Numbered from the stretch's first letter, positions 1-7,524 are shown. The stretch is 34,223 nucleotides of DNA from an uncultured Clostridiaceae bacterium (GCA_949927585.1 CATLFA010000003.1:71998-106220), one strand, 5' to 3'. Translations and numbers: made by a program. The notes: a model not told the origin generated them from the letters alone.

Positions 1-2
1 TT

Positions 3-50
3 GAGTATGGGTATTTGAGTCAGGAAGAGGCAGATAAAATAGAAGAATAA
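3..50 (+). CDS. C-terminal end of a gene entering from the left edge (partial)
   Basis: One frame is open from the window edge to a TAA at 48-50 and encodes EYGYLSQEEADKIEE. The stop is followed at once by a strong hairpin, as expected at a gene end. The fragment is too short to assign to a family. It converges with the minus-strand CMP kinase-like gene. Confidence 0.45.
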   Translation, partial: EYGYLSQEEADKIEE

Positions 51-77
51 AAAAATGTGGCAAAGCCACATTTTTTT
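51..77. terminator. Bidirectional intrinsic terminator
   Basis: AAAAATGTGGC (51-61) pairs with GCCACATTTTT (65-75) around a 3-nt loop. There is a U-run on the plus strand, and the A-run on the left gives a U-run on the minus strand. It separates the partial plus-strand gene from the minus-strand CMP kinase-like gene. Confidence 0.85.
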
Positions 78-637
78 ATTTTTCTAACCATTTTTTATAT
101 TCTTCTATTATCTTTTCAGCTTGTTTTTCTGGGTTTCCTTCTGTTGTGTCTATTACTAGGTCATAGTTTGATAAATCTTGTTTTTTTACATTATATAGTT
201 TGAAATATCTTTCGTTTTCTAGATTATATCTTGTTATCAAATCTTGTTTTTGTTCTTCTACGGTTTCAAAACTTTCTGTTGCTTTTCTTTTTTCATCACC
301 AAATGCTCTTTTTGCTGCTTCATCTATATCTACTGTTAGGTATACTTTAAAAGATTCTGGTACAGCATACCATCCGAAGCCTTGCATCTATTACAAATTC
401 TTCGTGTGTTTTTGCATATTCTGTAGCGCTTTTTTCTATTGCATGGTCTATTTCTGGGTGCTTTTCTACGTATTTATTAAAACTTGTTACATCCATATTA
501 TGCTCTTTTGCTAATTTCCTAAAATATTCTCCATTTTTATATATTCCATAATTTAATTTTTCTGTTATTATTTTTGCTATTACAGTTTTTCCACTTGCTA
601 GTTCTCCAGTTATTGATATAATTTTTTTCTTTTCCAT
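76..637 (-). CDS. Archaeal-type (d)CMP kinase-like protein, read through one CGG +1 site
   Basis: Read with one skipped base this gives a 186-residue P-loop kinase. It starts MEKKKIISITGELASGKT, with the Walker A motif GELASGKT at residues 11-18. The lid and base-binding region follows, then a C-terminal segment ending in EEYKKWLEK. The layout (RELAKE-like segment, HPEID, VIDARLGW, YLTVDIDEAAKRA) matches archaeal-type cytidylate kinases, which phosphorylate CMP/dCMP in nucleotide salvage. The start ATG has AAGGAG just upstream. The reading frame is broken at codon 88 (CGG, 374-376). Skipping the C gives DARLGWYAVPE, with glycine where the family has it. Without the skip the product is a 96-residue stub. 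It lies downstream of yicC-rpoZ, where Bacillota usually carry gmk. Fold and NMP-kinase role are well supported; the exact substrate is inferred. Confidence 0.8.
373..376 (-). other. CGGA +1 frameshift site in the CMP kinase-like gene
   Basis: On the coding strand the sequence reads CTT CGG ATG GTA in the incoming frame and CTT (C) GGA TGG TAT in the restored frame. The restored peptide RLGWYAVP matches the family. The incoming frame ends after 8 more codons. One extra C relative to the expected gene accounts for it completely. Confidence 0.8.
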
Positions 638-840
638 AAAATACTCCTTTTAATATATTATTAAAGGGCATAATTTAAGTAAATTTTTACAGGTATTCCT
701 TACAGATTAAGCCCCTACATCAAACCGTAGGTTTGTATTCTTCACTATTGACTCTTTACTAAAGTTATTTCTATAAAGATTGGGTCGCCTAATAAAATGG
801 CGGCCCTACATATTACATATTATTTTCAAATATTTTTATT

Positions 841-1047
841 TTATTCTTCTATTTCAATTTTAACTTTGTCTTCTGCTATTTCATTTGCTGCAATTGTTAC
901 TGGTGCTTCTTCATCAACATTTGTAAGTTTTTCTTCTCCTTCTGCTATTTGTCTTGCTCTTTTTGCTGTTGCTATTACTAATCTAAATTTGCTATCAGCT
1001 TTTTCTAACAATTCTGCTGTTGTTGGTTTTACCATCATAATTATCAT
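841..1047 (-). CDS. rpoZ: RNA polymerase omega subunit
   Basis: A 68-residue protein with the omega signature KPTTAELLEKADSKFRLV followed by ATAKRARQIAEG. In this family those segments clamp the beta-prime subunit of RNA polymerase and aid assembly. Two start ATGs lie 9-12 nt apart behind AAAGGGG, so the first four residues (MIIM) may not be translated. It begins 15 nt after yicC, in the usual yicC...rpoZ operon order, although remA and gmk, which normally sit between them, are absent. Confidence 0.92.
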   Translation of the reverse strand: MIIMMVKPTTAELLEKADSKFRLVIATAKRARQIAEGEEKLTNVDEEAPVTIAANEIAEDKVKIEIEE

Positions 1048-1062
1048 ATTCCCCTTTCTTAT

Positions 1063-1938
1063 TTACTCTATATTTTGTATTTGCTCTCGTATGTCTTCTA
1101 ACTGAGTTTTTATTTCTATTACTAAATTTGTTATATCTAAACTTGCAGATTTAGAGCCTGTTGTGTTTATTTCTCTATTCATTTCTTGAATAAGAAAATC
1201 GATTTTTTTCCCTATTGGCTTTTCTTCTTTAAGCATTTGTCTAAATTGATTTATATGACTTCTTAATCTTGTTATTTCTTCTTCTACTGAGCTTTTGTCT
1301 GCATATATAACAACTTCTGTAGCGAGTCTTGCTTCATCTATTATGTCTGTTTTTAGTATTTCTTTTATTCTCTCATTTAATTTTACTACATATTCTTCTA
1401 TAAGTCCAGTAGAATATTCAGAAATTTTTTCTATTTGTGGTTCTATTCTTGATATTCTTCTTTCTAAATCTTCTCTTATTCTATTTCCTTCAACTTCCCT
1501 CATATTTATGAAGTTATATATAGCTTCATTTAAGCATTCTAATAATTCAGTTTCTATTACATTTTCATCATTATTACCATCTTTTAAAGTTAATACCTCT
1601 GGTAATTTTGTTATTTCTGTTACTGGTATATTTATACTTAAATTATTTTCATTTGCAAGTTCTATAAATTTGTCCATATAATTTTTAACAAGTTCTTTAT
1701 TTACTATAATATCTTTTCCTTCATTACTGTAATTTTCAAATGTTATAAATACATCAACTTTCCCTCTGGATATATTGTTTAATATAGTTTTCTTTATTTT
1801 ATCTTCTAAATAACCTAAGCTTCTTGGTAATTTTATAGATATGTCATTATATTTATGGTTTACGCTCTTTATTTCTATATTATATATTCTATCATTCTTT
1901 TCTAGTTTGGCTCTTCCAAAGCCTGTCATACTTTTCAT
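1063..1938 (-). CDS. yicC: YicC/YloC family endoribonuclease
   Basis: A 291-residue protein of full family length. It opens with the conserved MKSMTGFGRA and closes with the DFLIQEMNREINTTGSKS region and IREQIQNIE. Characterised members are RNA endonucleases that take part in RNA turnover. The start is the ATG whose product begins MKSMTGFG; a GAGG lies about 13 nt upstream, a loose spacing. The gene is followed closely by rpoZ, so the two are probably co-transcribed. Confidence 0.93.
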   Translation of the reverse strand: MKSMTGFGRAKLEKNDRIYNIEIKSVNHKYNDISIKLPRSLGYLEDKIKKTILNNISRGKVDVFITFENYSNEGKDIIVNKELVKNYMDKFIELANENNLSINIPVTEITKLPEVLTLKDGNNDENVIETELLECLNEAIYNFINMREVEGNRIREDLERRISRIEPQIEKISEYSTGLIEEYVVKLNERIKEILKTDIIDEARLATEVVIYADKSSVEEEITRLRSHINQFRQMLKEEKPIGKKIDFLIQEMNREINTTGSKSASLDITNLVIEIKTQLEDIREQIQNIE

Positions 1939-1962
1939 TTTTCTATTTTTTTCCTCTCATAG

Positions 1963-2670
1963 TTACTTTTTAGCAATTTTTCTAATATCGTTTTTATATT
2001 TCTTTGCTTCTTTCTTTTGTTTCATATATATTATTATTGAGTTTCCTACATAATATATAGAAAATAATAATGCAAGTGAAGTCATACTACTAACAAATTT
2101 ATTATTATAGTGTAAATACATTTTTAAAGATATTAATGTTCCTATTGATAAAAACATTAATTCAATTCCTCTTTTTGCCCATTTTCCACTATCTTTTTTA
2201 TATGCTATTTCATAAACAAATATAGTTAGCATTATTGATACTACACTAAGTACTTTTATTCCTATTAAAAATATATTTTTTTCTATTGTTTTATATCCTA
2301 TTATTAATAGTATAAAATATATTAATATTACATTTGCATATATAATATTAACAAATATATCTTTATATACTTTTGAAATTTCTTCTTTAAATGTAGTATT
2401 ATTTTTTCTAATTTGTTCTTCTATTGTTTCAAGCTGTGTTTCTATTTGTGTTTTATTTGGCAAATTTCTTTTTTTACTTGTAGTACCTTTTTGTTTATCT
2501 TTATTTTCTTTTGCTGTATTTTTATCTTCAATATTTTCTTTTTTCTGTACTTTTTTTGTCTCTTCTTCCATTTTTTCTATTACATCTACAAATCTGTTAT
2601 TAGTTTCTATTTCTTTTTTTGCTTTTTTACTTGTTCTTTTCTTTTTTGTTTCTTTAATTTCCTCAGACAT
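1963..2670 (-). CDS. Unknown membrane protein with a charged N-terminal region
   Basis: A 235-residue protein I do not recognise. Residues 1-75 are very rich in Lys and Glu and probably disordered. Residues 75-105 could form a short coiled coil. Four hydrophobic stretches follow, beginning roughly at residues 110, 135, 168 and 190, and the basic C-terminus ends KYKNDIRKIAKK. There is no signal peptide, and the charged tail suggests a cytoplasmic N-terminus. It lies between rsmE (13-nt gap) and yicC (24-nt gap), so it is probably in their operon. GAAAGGAA precedes the ATG. No function can be assigned. Confidence 0.75.
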   Translation of the reverse strand: MSEEIKETKKKRTSKKAKKEIETNNRFVDVIEKMEEETKKVQKKENIEDKNTAKENKDKQKGTTSKKRNLPNKTQIETQLETIEEQIRKNNTTFKEEISKVYKDIFVNIIYANVILIYFILLIIGYKTIEKNIFLIGIKVLSVVSIMLTIFVYEIAYKKDSGKWAKRGIELMFLSIGTLISLKMYLHYNNKFVSSMTSLALLFSIYYVGNSIIIYMKQKKEAKKYKNDIRKIAKK

Positions 2671-2683
2671 AATTATTTCCTTT

Positions 2684-3424
2684 CTAATTATCTTCTAATT
2701 CATAAATTATATTACTTGATATAACTATTGGTGCTGTTTCTGTTCTCAGTATTCTATTTCCTAATGTTACAATAATTGCTCCATTTTCTTTTAATTTTTG
2801 TATTTCTGATATATCTATTCCGCCTTCTGGTCCTATTAATACTCCTATTTTTCTGGCTATAGTATTGCTTTTTAATACTTCTTTTAAAGTCTTTTTCTTT
2901 TCTTCTTCATAACAGACTATGAATAAATCATATTCTCTTAGTTTTGTATATACTTCTGATATTTTTATAACATTTTCTATTTTTGGTATTATATCTCTTT
3001 TACTTTGTTTTGCTGCTACTTCAGAAATTTTTTGCCATCTCTCTACTTTTTTTAAGCTATCTTTTTCATCTAATTTAACTATACATCTTTCCATGCTAAC
3101 TGGAATAATTTTCTTTACACCTATTTCTGTTGTTTTTTGAATAATTAATTCCATTTTATCTGCCTTTGGAAGCCCCTGATATATATGTATGTCTACATTT
3201 GTTTCTGATTTAGATGCTATTTTTTCTATAACCTTACATGTAATTCTTTCATTACTATACTCTATTATTTCAGCTATATAATTTTCGGATGTAGATAAGT
3301 TATTTATTTGTACTGTGTCTTCTTTTCTCATTCGAAGTACATTTACTATATGGTTTACATCTGTTCCTGTAATTTCTATTCTATTTTCTTTTATTTGCTC
3401 ATCTTTCACAAAAAACTTTTGCAT
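2684..3424 (-). CDS. rsmE: 16S rRNA m3U1498 methyltransferase RsmE
   Basis: A 246-residue SPOUT-class methyltransferase. The N-terminal PUA-like domain carries the family motif HIVNVLRMRKED. The C-terminal trefoil-knot domain carries IGPEGGIDISEI and LGNRILRTETAPI, which bind S-adenosylmethionine in this family. It methylates N3 of U1498 in the decoding region of 16S rRNA. GAAGGA precedes the start. The prmA gene that often accompanies rsmE is not here; the gene heads the minus-strand run through yicC and rpoZ. Confidence 0.95.
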   Translation of the reverse strand: MQKFFVKDEQIKENRIEITGTDVNHIVNVLRMRKEDTVQINNLSTSENYIAEIIEYSNERITCKVIEKIASKSETNVDIHIYQGLPKADKMELIIQKTTEIGVKKIIPVSMERCIVKLDEKDSLKKVERWQKISEVAAKQSKRDIIPKIENVIKISEVYTKLREYDLFIVCYEEEKKKTLKEVLKSNTIARKIGVLIGPEGGIDISEIQKLKENGAIIVTLGNRILRTETAPIVISSNIIYELEDN

Positions 3425-3495
3425 AACAATTCCTTCTTTTCTTTTTTGTAATTATATCATAATTTTAGGTTTATGCAAATAAAAATTTCAAATAC

Positions 3496-3524
3496 TTGTT
3501 TTTTGTATGATTTTATTGTATTAT
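3496..3524 (+). promoter_or_regulatory. Promoter of the small acidic protein at 3576
   Basis: TTGTTT (3496-3501) and TATTAT (3519-3524) are separated by exactly 17 nt. The block closely resembles the promoter of the paralogous gene at 5884-5912, so promoter and gene appear to have been duplicated together. Confidence 0.65.
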
Positions 3525-3575
3525 AGTTACGTTACTAATTAATAGAATTCTTTTTTAATTAAAGGAGGATAAATT

Positions 3576-3968
3576 ATGACAGATAATGAAAGGTTAGCAG
3601 AAATTATAAGAGCTGATTTTGAAGAAGATGATGTTACTTACAAAAAGTTAAATATTAATAGACTTTTAGAATCTGATATTATCGATCGGTTTCTTGGTTT
3701 TGTAGAAGAGTATGACAAAGTATTTGGTAATAATGTTTTTGATACTGTTGTTGACAAATGGTTAGATTATGGTAAAGAAGATTATGACTGTATTAAGTAT
3801 TTTCTTATGGCTTCAAGTTCAGAGTATTATTTACCATTTAGTATGGAAGATTTTATTTCTATGACTTTGGATGATTTTGTTCTTTATCAAGAAAAATGCG
3901 CAAAAATTTGCGCTTTATTTGATGAAAAAAGAGCTTTATATCAGGAATTTATTACATTTTATGAATAA
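3576..3968 (+). CDS. Small acidic protein of unknown function (paralogue of the gene at 5964)
   Basis: A 130-residue acidic, probably helical protein with no signal peptide or membrane segment. It follows a strong AAAGGAGGATAA ribosome binding site and its own promoter. It shares two blocks with the 83-residue protein at 5964: an N-terminal block (LLESDIIDRFLGFVEEYDK against LYNSDFYTRLLCFAKEYDK) and a C-terminal block ending KRALYQEFITFYE. It has about 45 extra residues between them. It contains an in-frame CGG at codon 38 (3687-3689) that must be read in frame, because a +1 shift reaches a stop within six codons. The paralogue has CGG at the aligned position. Family and function are not recognised. 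Confidence 0.8.
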   Translation: MTDNERLAEIIRADFEEDDVTYKKLNINRLLESDIIDRFLGFVEEYDKVFGNNVFDTVVDKWLDYGKEDYDCIKYFLMASSSEYYLPFSMEDFISMTLDDFVLYQEKCAKICALFDEKRALYQEFITFYE

Positions 3969-4023
3969 AAAAAGAGTAAAAAGAGATGGGGGTAACTTTC
4001 CCTGTCTCTTTTTACTCTTTTTC
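3967..4023. terminator. Bidirectional terminator between converging genes
   Basis: A long hairpin whose left arm AAAAAGAGTAAAAAGAGA (about 3969-3987) pairs with the right arm TCTCTTTTTACTCTTTTT (about 4004-4022). It is flanked by A- and T-runs and serves both the plus-strand small gene and the minus-strand SDR gene, whose stop codon touches it. Confidence 0.85.
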
Positions 4024-4764
4024 TTAGCTTCTTGCTAAACCATCTACTGATAATACTACACCTGTAATATAACTTGCCATATCGCTTGCTAAAAATAGAA
4101 ATGCATTTGCTATATCACGTGGCTCTCCAATTCTTTTTAGTGGAATTGTTTCAATTAGTGGTGTTATCATTTCTTTTGGTAAACTTTTCACCATATCTGT
4201 ATTTGTAATTCCTGGTGCTACTGCATTTACTCTTATATTAAATGGTGCAAGTTCTCTTGCTAAAGATAATGTTAAGCCATTTACTGCGAACTTACTTGTA
4301 GGGTAACCAACTCCTGATGGTTGACCGTATTTACTTACCATTGATGATGTATTTAATATTACACCTTTACCTTGTTCTTTCATATATTTAGTAGCTACTT
4401 TAGATGTATTAAATAAAGCATTTACATTTAAGTTCATAATGCTTTCAAATTCTTCTGCTTTAATATTTTCAATTGGTCCTTTTTGTGAAATACCTGCATT
4501 ATTTACTAAAACATCTATATGTCCATATTTGCTATGTATTTCTTGAAATACTTTTTCTACTTCTTCATAATTATTTAAATTTGGGTAATACCCCTCTATA
4601 TTAATATTTTCAGTTTTTAATTCTTCTACTGCTTTATTAACAGTTTCTTCACGTGAACCAAATAAAATTACAGTAGCTTTATTCTCATAAAAAGCCTTTA
4701 CTGTTTCTAAACCTATACCTCTAGTTCCTCCTGTTACTATTACTACTTTATTTTCAAAATCCAT
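4024..4764 (-). CDS. SDR family NAD(P)-dependent oxidoreductase (FabG-like)
   Basis: A 246-residue classical short-chain dehydrogenase. It has the nucleotide-binding TGGTRGIG at residues 11-18, NNAG at 88-91, catalytic Ser at about 140, Tyr154 and Lys158 in YPTSK, and the C-terminal cap ending VLSVDGLARS. The ATG has an AGGAGG site. Members reduce 3-oxoacyl-ACP or oxidise diverse alcohols, sugars or steroids. The sequence alone does not fix the substrate, and no fatty-acid or bile-acid genes are adjacent. It stands alone between two plus-strand genes. Confidence 0.88.
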   Translation of the reverse strand: MDFENKVVIVTGGTRGIGLETVKAFYENKATVILFGSREETVNKAVEELKTENINIEGYYPNLNNYEEVEKVFQEIHSKYGHIDVLVNNAGISQKGPIENIKAEEFESIMNLNVNALFNTSKVATKYMKEQGKGVILNTSSMVSKYGQPSGVGYPTSKFAVNGLTLSLARELAPFNIRVNAVAPGITNTDMVKSLPKEMITPLIETIPLKRIGEPRDIANAFLFLASDMASYITGVVLSVDGLARS

Positions 4765-4830
4765 GTTATAATTCCTCCTTTATATTTTTCTTACTTATTT
4801 TATAAAAGTTATTATTATAAATCAAGACTT

Positions 4831-4858
4831 TTGACCAATTAGTTTAATATATTATTTT
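4831..4858 (+). promoter_or_regulatory. Probable promoter of the LysM gene
   Basis: TTGACC (4831-4836) and TATTTT (4853-4858) are spaced by 16 nt and lie 52 nt before the start codon at 4910. The surroundings are very AT-rich, so the -10 assignment is only tentative. Confidence 0.4.
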
Positions 4859-4909
4859 ATCATCACATTTTCACCTATATTTTAATATTTTATAAAGAGG
4901 AGGTTTATT

Positions 4910-5635
4910 ATGAATTCAAATCCTATTTTATATATAATTAAGCCTGGAGATACTTTATACAATTTAGCTACAAAGTATGGAACTACAGTTCAAGATATTA
5001 TTGATACAAATTTAGCTTTAGATCCCTATAATTTAAGAGTTGGACAACAAATTTATATTTATTCTTATAATAATGATTTTCCTAATGATTATTGGTTTAG
5101 TATTAATCAGGTAAATTTAATGGAGCAAATGAATTTAGTATGGCTTGAACATATTTTATGGACTCGTATGCTTCTAATTAGTATTGCAAGCAATTTGCAA
5201 GATTTAGATGCTACACAAACACGTTTATTACAGAATCCAAAAGATACTGCTAATGTTTTTAGAAAATATTATGGGAATAACATTGCTGATACAATACAAA
5301 AATTACTAACAGAACATTTAGTAATTGGAAAAAATTTAATTGTTGCTCTAAAAAGTAATGATGAAAAATTAGCAAAAGAATTAAATAATAAATGGTATAA
5401 AAATGCAGATGAAATGGCTATTGCATTTAGTAGTATTAATCCTTTTTATCCAAGGGAACAATTACGCCAAATGTTGTATAAGCATTTAAGTCTAACAACT
5501 GATGAAATTAATGCTCGTTTAAAAAAAGATTTTTCCGCTGATATAAAAGCATATGATATGGTACAAAAGGAAATTTTAGATATGGCTAATTTCTTTTCAA
5601 ATGGAATTGTAAGGCAATTTCCTAATTTATTTTAA
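4910..5635 (+). CDS. LysM-domain protein with a conserved helical C-terminal domain
   Basis: A 241-residue protein. Residues 7-50 are a LysM module (YIIKPGDTLYNLATKYG, then LRVGQQIYI), which binds N-acetylglucosamine-containing glycans such as peptidoglycan. Residues 65-241 are a helical domain seen in other clostridial LysM proteins from memory, with blocks such as WLEHILWTRMLLISI, NPKDTANVFRKYYGN, WYKNADEMA and NGIVRQFPN. There is no signal peptide, which is odd for a wall-binding protein and may mean action in the spore, in the mother cell or after lysis. GAGGAGG precedes the start. It is monocistronic with its own terminator. The role of the C-terminal domain is not known to me. Confidence 0.85.
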   Translation: MNSNPILYIIKPGDTLYNLATKYGTTVQDIIDTNLALDPYNLRVGQQIYIYSYNNDFPNDYWFSINQVNLMEQMNLVWLEHILWTRMLLISIASNLQDLDATQTRLLQNPKDTANVFRKYYGNNIADTIQKLLTEHLVIGKNLIVALKSNDEKLAKELNNKWYKNADEMAIAFSSINPFYPREQLRQMLYKHLSLTTDEINARLKKDFSADIKAYDMVQKEILDMANFFSNGIVRQFPNLF

Positions 5636-5647
5636 TTTAATAAAACG

Positions 5648-5686
5648 AAAACGAACAAGTACAAAATTTTATACTTGTTCGCTTTG
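5648..5686. terminator. Terminator after the LysM gene
   Basis: CGAACAAGTA (5652-5661) pairs with TACTTGTTCG (5672-5681), followed by CTTTGTTT. The A-rich left flank gives a U-rich tail in the other direction, so it could also end the small minus-strand reading frame at 5694-5822. Confidence 0.75.
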
Positions 5687-5693
5687 TTTACAT

Positions 5694-5822
5694 TTAATTA
5701 CTTAAGATATCTGGAAACAAATCGTATACACTGTGTCCTAGCATTTCATCAATTTCTTGTTTTAATTTTTGTGCTTCTTTTATGTGATATACTGTATTGG
5801 GGTGTACCCCTCTTCTTATCAT
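5694..5822 (-). CDS. Possible 42-residue small protein or gene remnant
   Basis: A short minus-strand frame begins MIRRGVHPNTVYHIKEAQKL and ends DLFPDILSN. Codon choice is normal for this genome and the amphipathic KEAQKLKQEIDEML stretch looks protein-like. It ends just before a bidirectional hairpin. Against it, there is no clear ribosome binding site and a stop lies two codons upstream of the ATG. I do not recognise it. It could equally be the tail of a decayed gene. Confidence 0.35.
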   Translation of the reverse strand: MIRRGVHPNTVYHIKEAQKLKQEIDEMLGHSVYDLFPDILSN

Positions 5823-5883
5823 TAGCTATATTAGTCTTGCTTCTATTTTTAAATTTTTCTTCATACTTTTTTTATAAAAATGG

Positions 5884-5912
5884 TTGTTTTTTATGAAATT
5901 TTGTTGTATATT
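5884..5912 (+). promoter_or_regulatory. Promoter of the small acidic protein at 5964
   Basis: TTGTTT (5884-5889) and TATATT (5907-5912) have a 17-nt spacer. The element and the following AT-rich leader resemble the promoter at 3496-3524. Confidence 0.65.
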
Positions 5913-5963
5913 ATATGTGAAACTATTTATGTATATTCTTTTTTTATTAAAGGAGGATAATGT

Positions 5964-6215
5964 ATGACAAATTTAAATGTTGAAAAACTTTATAACTCAG
6001 ATTTTTATACTCGGCTTTTATGCTTTGCAAAAGAGTATGACAAAGCAAGAGGTGTTAATTTCTATGATGATATTGTAGACTGGTTTATTGACCAAAACTA
6101 TACCTACATTAAATCTTTTTTGAGTTCTACACCTAATGAAAATAATGGCATAAATAAATCACTACTTAATAAAAAAAAGGCTTTATATGAAGAATTTATT
6201 AGTTTTTATGAGTAA
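5964..6215 (+). CDS. Small acidic protein of unknown function (short paralogue of the gene at 3576)
   Basis: An 83-residue protein preceded by TTAAAGGAGGATAATGT. It is a shortened relative of the 130-residue protein at 3576. The N-terminal block (NSDFYTRLLCFAKEYDK), the middle block (FYDDIVDWFIDQNYTYIKSFL) and the C-terminal KKALYEEFISFYE all align in order, but a central segment is missing. Codon 17 (6012-6014) is CGG, aligned with the CGG of the paralogue and read in frame here. No known domain is visible. It has its own promoter and terminator, so it is a single-gene unit. Confidence 0.75.
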   Translation: MTNLNVEKLYNSDFYTRLLCFAKEYDKARGVNFYDDIVDWFIDQNYTYIKSFLSSTPNENNGINKSLLNKKKALYEEFISFYE

Positions 6216-6220
6216 ATTTA

Positions 6221-6250
6221 AAAATGGCGTTCACATGAACGCCATTTTTT
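6221..6250 (+). terminator. Intrinsic terminator of the small acidic gene
   Basis: AAAATGGCGTTCA (6221-6233) pairs with TGAACGCCATTTT (6236-6248), with a T-run to 6250. It starts six bases after the stop codon. Confidence 0.9.
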
Positions 6251-6251
6251 C

Positions 6252-6332
6252 ACGACAATTGGGCGGAGATTTTATCGCAGTCTAAATCTTGAATTTAAAC
6301 TGCAACAAAATCTCCATTCCATTGTCGCGAAT
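6252..6332. repeat. Imperfect inverted repeat between dnaJ and the small acidic gene
   Basis: The left arm starts CGACAATTGGGCGGAGATTT and runs to GCAGT. The complement of the right arm starts CGACAATGGAATGGAGATTT. The arms are about 29 nt with a few mismatches around a 22-nt centre. No gene is visible inside. It could form a hairpin in either transcript and may act as a dnaJ terminator or be a short repeat element. Confidence 0.6.
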
Positions 6333-6340
6333 TTTCTTTT

Positions 6341-7513
6341 TTATCCAAATATTCCTTTTTTCCTAACTGGTGGTTGTTCATTCATTGTTTTTGCTAGTTG
6401 TTCTAACAAATCTCTTTGTTCTTTGGTTAATCGTTTCGGAATTTGTACTTGTACTGTGAATATAAAGTCTCCTTGGTAACTTCCATTTACTGCTTTGAAT
6501 CCTTTATTTCTTATTGTGAAGCTTGTTCCAGTTTGTGTTCCTTCTGGTATTTTGTATTTTTCTTTGCTTCCATCTACCATTGGTATTTCAAGTTCAGCTC
6601 CTAAGGTTGCTTGGGTGTATGTTATTGGTATGTCACAGTATACTCTATCACCTTTTCTTGTGTATATACTGTGTTTACGTATTCTTATTGTGATGTATAA
6701 GTCTCCTTTTGCTCCGTCCTCTTTCTCCTGGTTCTCCTTCATTTCTTAATACTATGGTTTGGTCATTATCTATACCTGCTGGTATTTTTATTTTTATTTT
6801 TGCTTGCCTGCGAACTGTTCCTTTACCGTCTACATGTTTCACAAGGTTCTTTTATTACTTTTCCTGTTCCATGACAGTTTGAACATGTTTTAGTTGTTTG
6901 CATTTGTCCGAAGTATTGTTGTTTGTACTTGTTTTACTGTTCCACTTCCATGGCATACATTACATGTTTCTATACTGCTTCCTGGTTTTGCTCCATTTCC
7001 GTGACAAGTACTACATTCTTCATTTCTTGAAATTAGTATTTCTTTTTCTGTACCTAAATACGCTTCTTCAAAGGTTACATCTATACTTGCTCTTAAATCT
7101 GCACCCTTTGTTGGACCTTGATTTGCCCTTGATGAGCTTCTTCCTCCAAAGCCTCCTCCAAAGAATGATGAGAATATATCTCCTAAATCTCCAAAGTCTG
7201 AAAATCCATCAAAACCTGAGGTTGAATATGAATAATATCCTCCTTGACCTCCAAATGGTCCTCCTGCTCCTCCTCCGAAACCTTGTGGTCCATCATGTCT
7301 AAATTGGTCATACATTCTTCTTTTTTGTGGGTCTGATAAGTTTTCATATGCTTCATTTACTTCTTTGAATTTTGTTTCTGCCTCTTTTGGATTATCAGGG
7401 TTTGCATCTGGATGATATTTTTTTGCAAGCTTTCTATACGCTTTTTTTAATTCTTCGTCTGTAGCTGTTTTACTTACTCCTAATACTTCGTAGTAATCTC
7501 TTTTGGTTGACAT
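6341..7513 (-). CDS. dnaJ: Chaperone DnaJ (Hsp40), read through three CGG +1 sites
   Basis: With three skipped bases this is a complete 389-residue DnaJ. It has a J domain (residues 1-70, KYHPDAN with the HPD motif), a Gly/Phe-rich linker (about 80-140), four zinc-finger repeats [24 protein letters not shown] and CETCRGKG, and the C-terminal substrate-binding domains. It stimulates DnaK ATPase and delivers unfolded proteins. GGAGG six bases upstream fixes the ATG at 7513; an upstream ATG overlaps that site. Frame breaks at codons 202, 229 and 266 are all CGG. The second lies inside the fourth zinc finger and is followed at once by TAA in the original frame. Without shifting, the product stops after 207 residues, losing the last two zinc fingers and the C-terminal domains. 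It is last in hrcA-grpE-dnaK-mazG-like-dnaJ and is presumably controlled by HrcA/CIRCE. Confidence 0.9.
6713..6716 (-). other. CGGA +1 frameshift site 3 in dnaJ
   Basis: The coding strand reads AGA GGA CGG AGC in the incoming frame. Skipping the C gives [16 protein letters not shown], the conserved start of the C-terminal domain II segment. The incoming frame runs to a TAA 13 codons later. Confidence 0.8.
6825..6828 (-). other. CGGT +1 frameshift site 2 in dnaJ
   Basis: The coding strand reads TGT AGA CGG TAA in the incoming frame, so a stop follows the CGG directly. Skipping the C gives CETCRGKGTVRR, restoring the fourth CxxCxGxG zinc-binding repeat with its glycine at the site. It is the only one of the six sites where the base after CGG is T. 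Confidence 0.8.
6907..6910 (-). other. CGGA +1 frameshift site 1 in dnaJ
   Basis: The coding strand reads ATA CTT CGG ACA in the incoming frame. Skipping the C gives [16 protein letters not shown], matching the FG-Q segment that precedes the third zinc finger in DnaJ proteins. The incoming frame stops five codons later. Confidence 0.8.
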
Positions 7514-7524
7514 TTTTGCCTCCA

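Noticed and set aside
841-1105. A plus-strand frame opposite rpoZ
   Set aside because: The minus-strand omega subunit is unmistakable, and the plus frame is its Ser/Ile-rich shadow.
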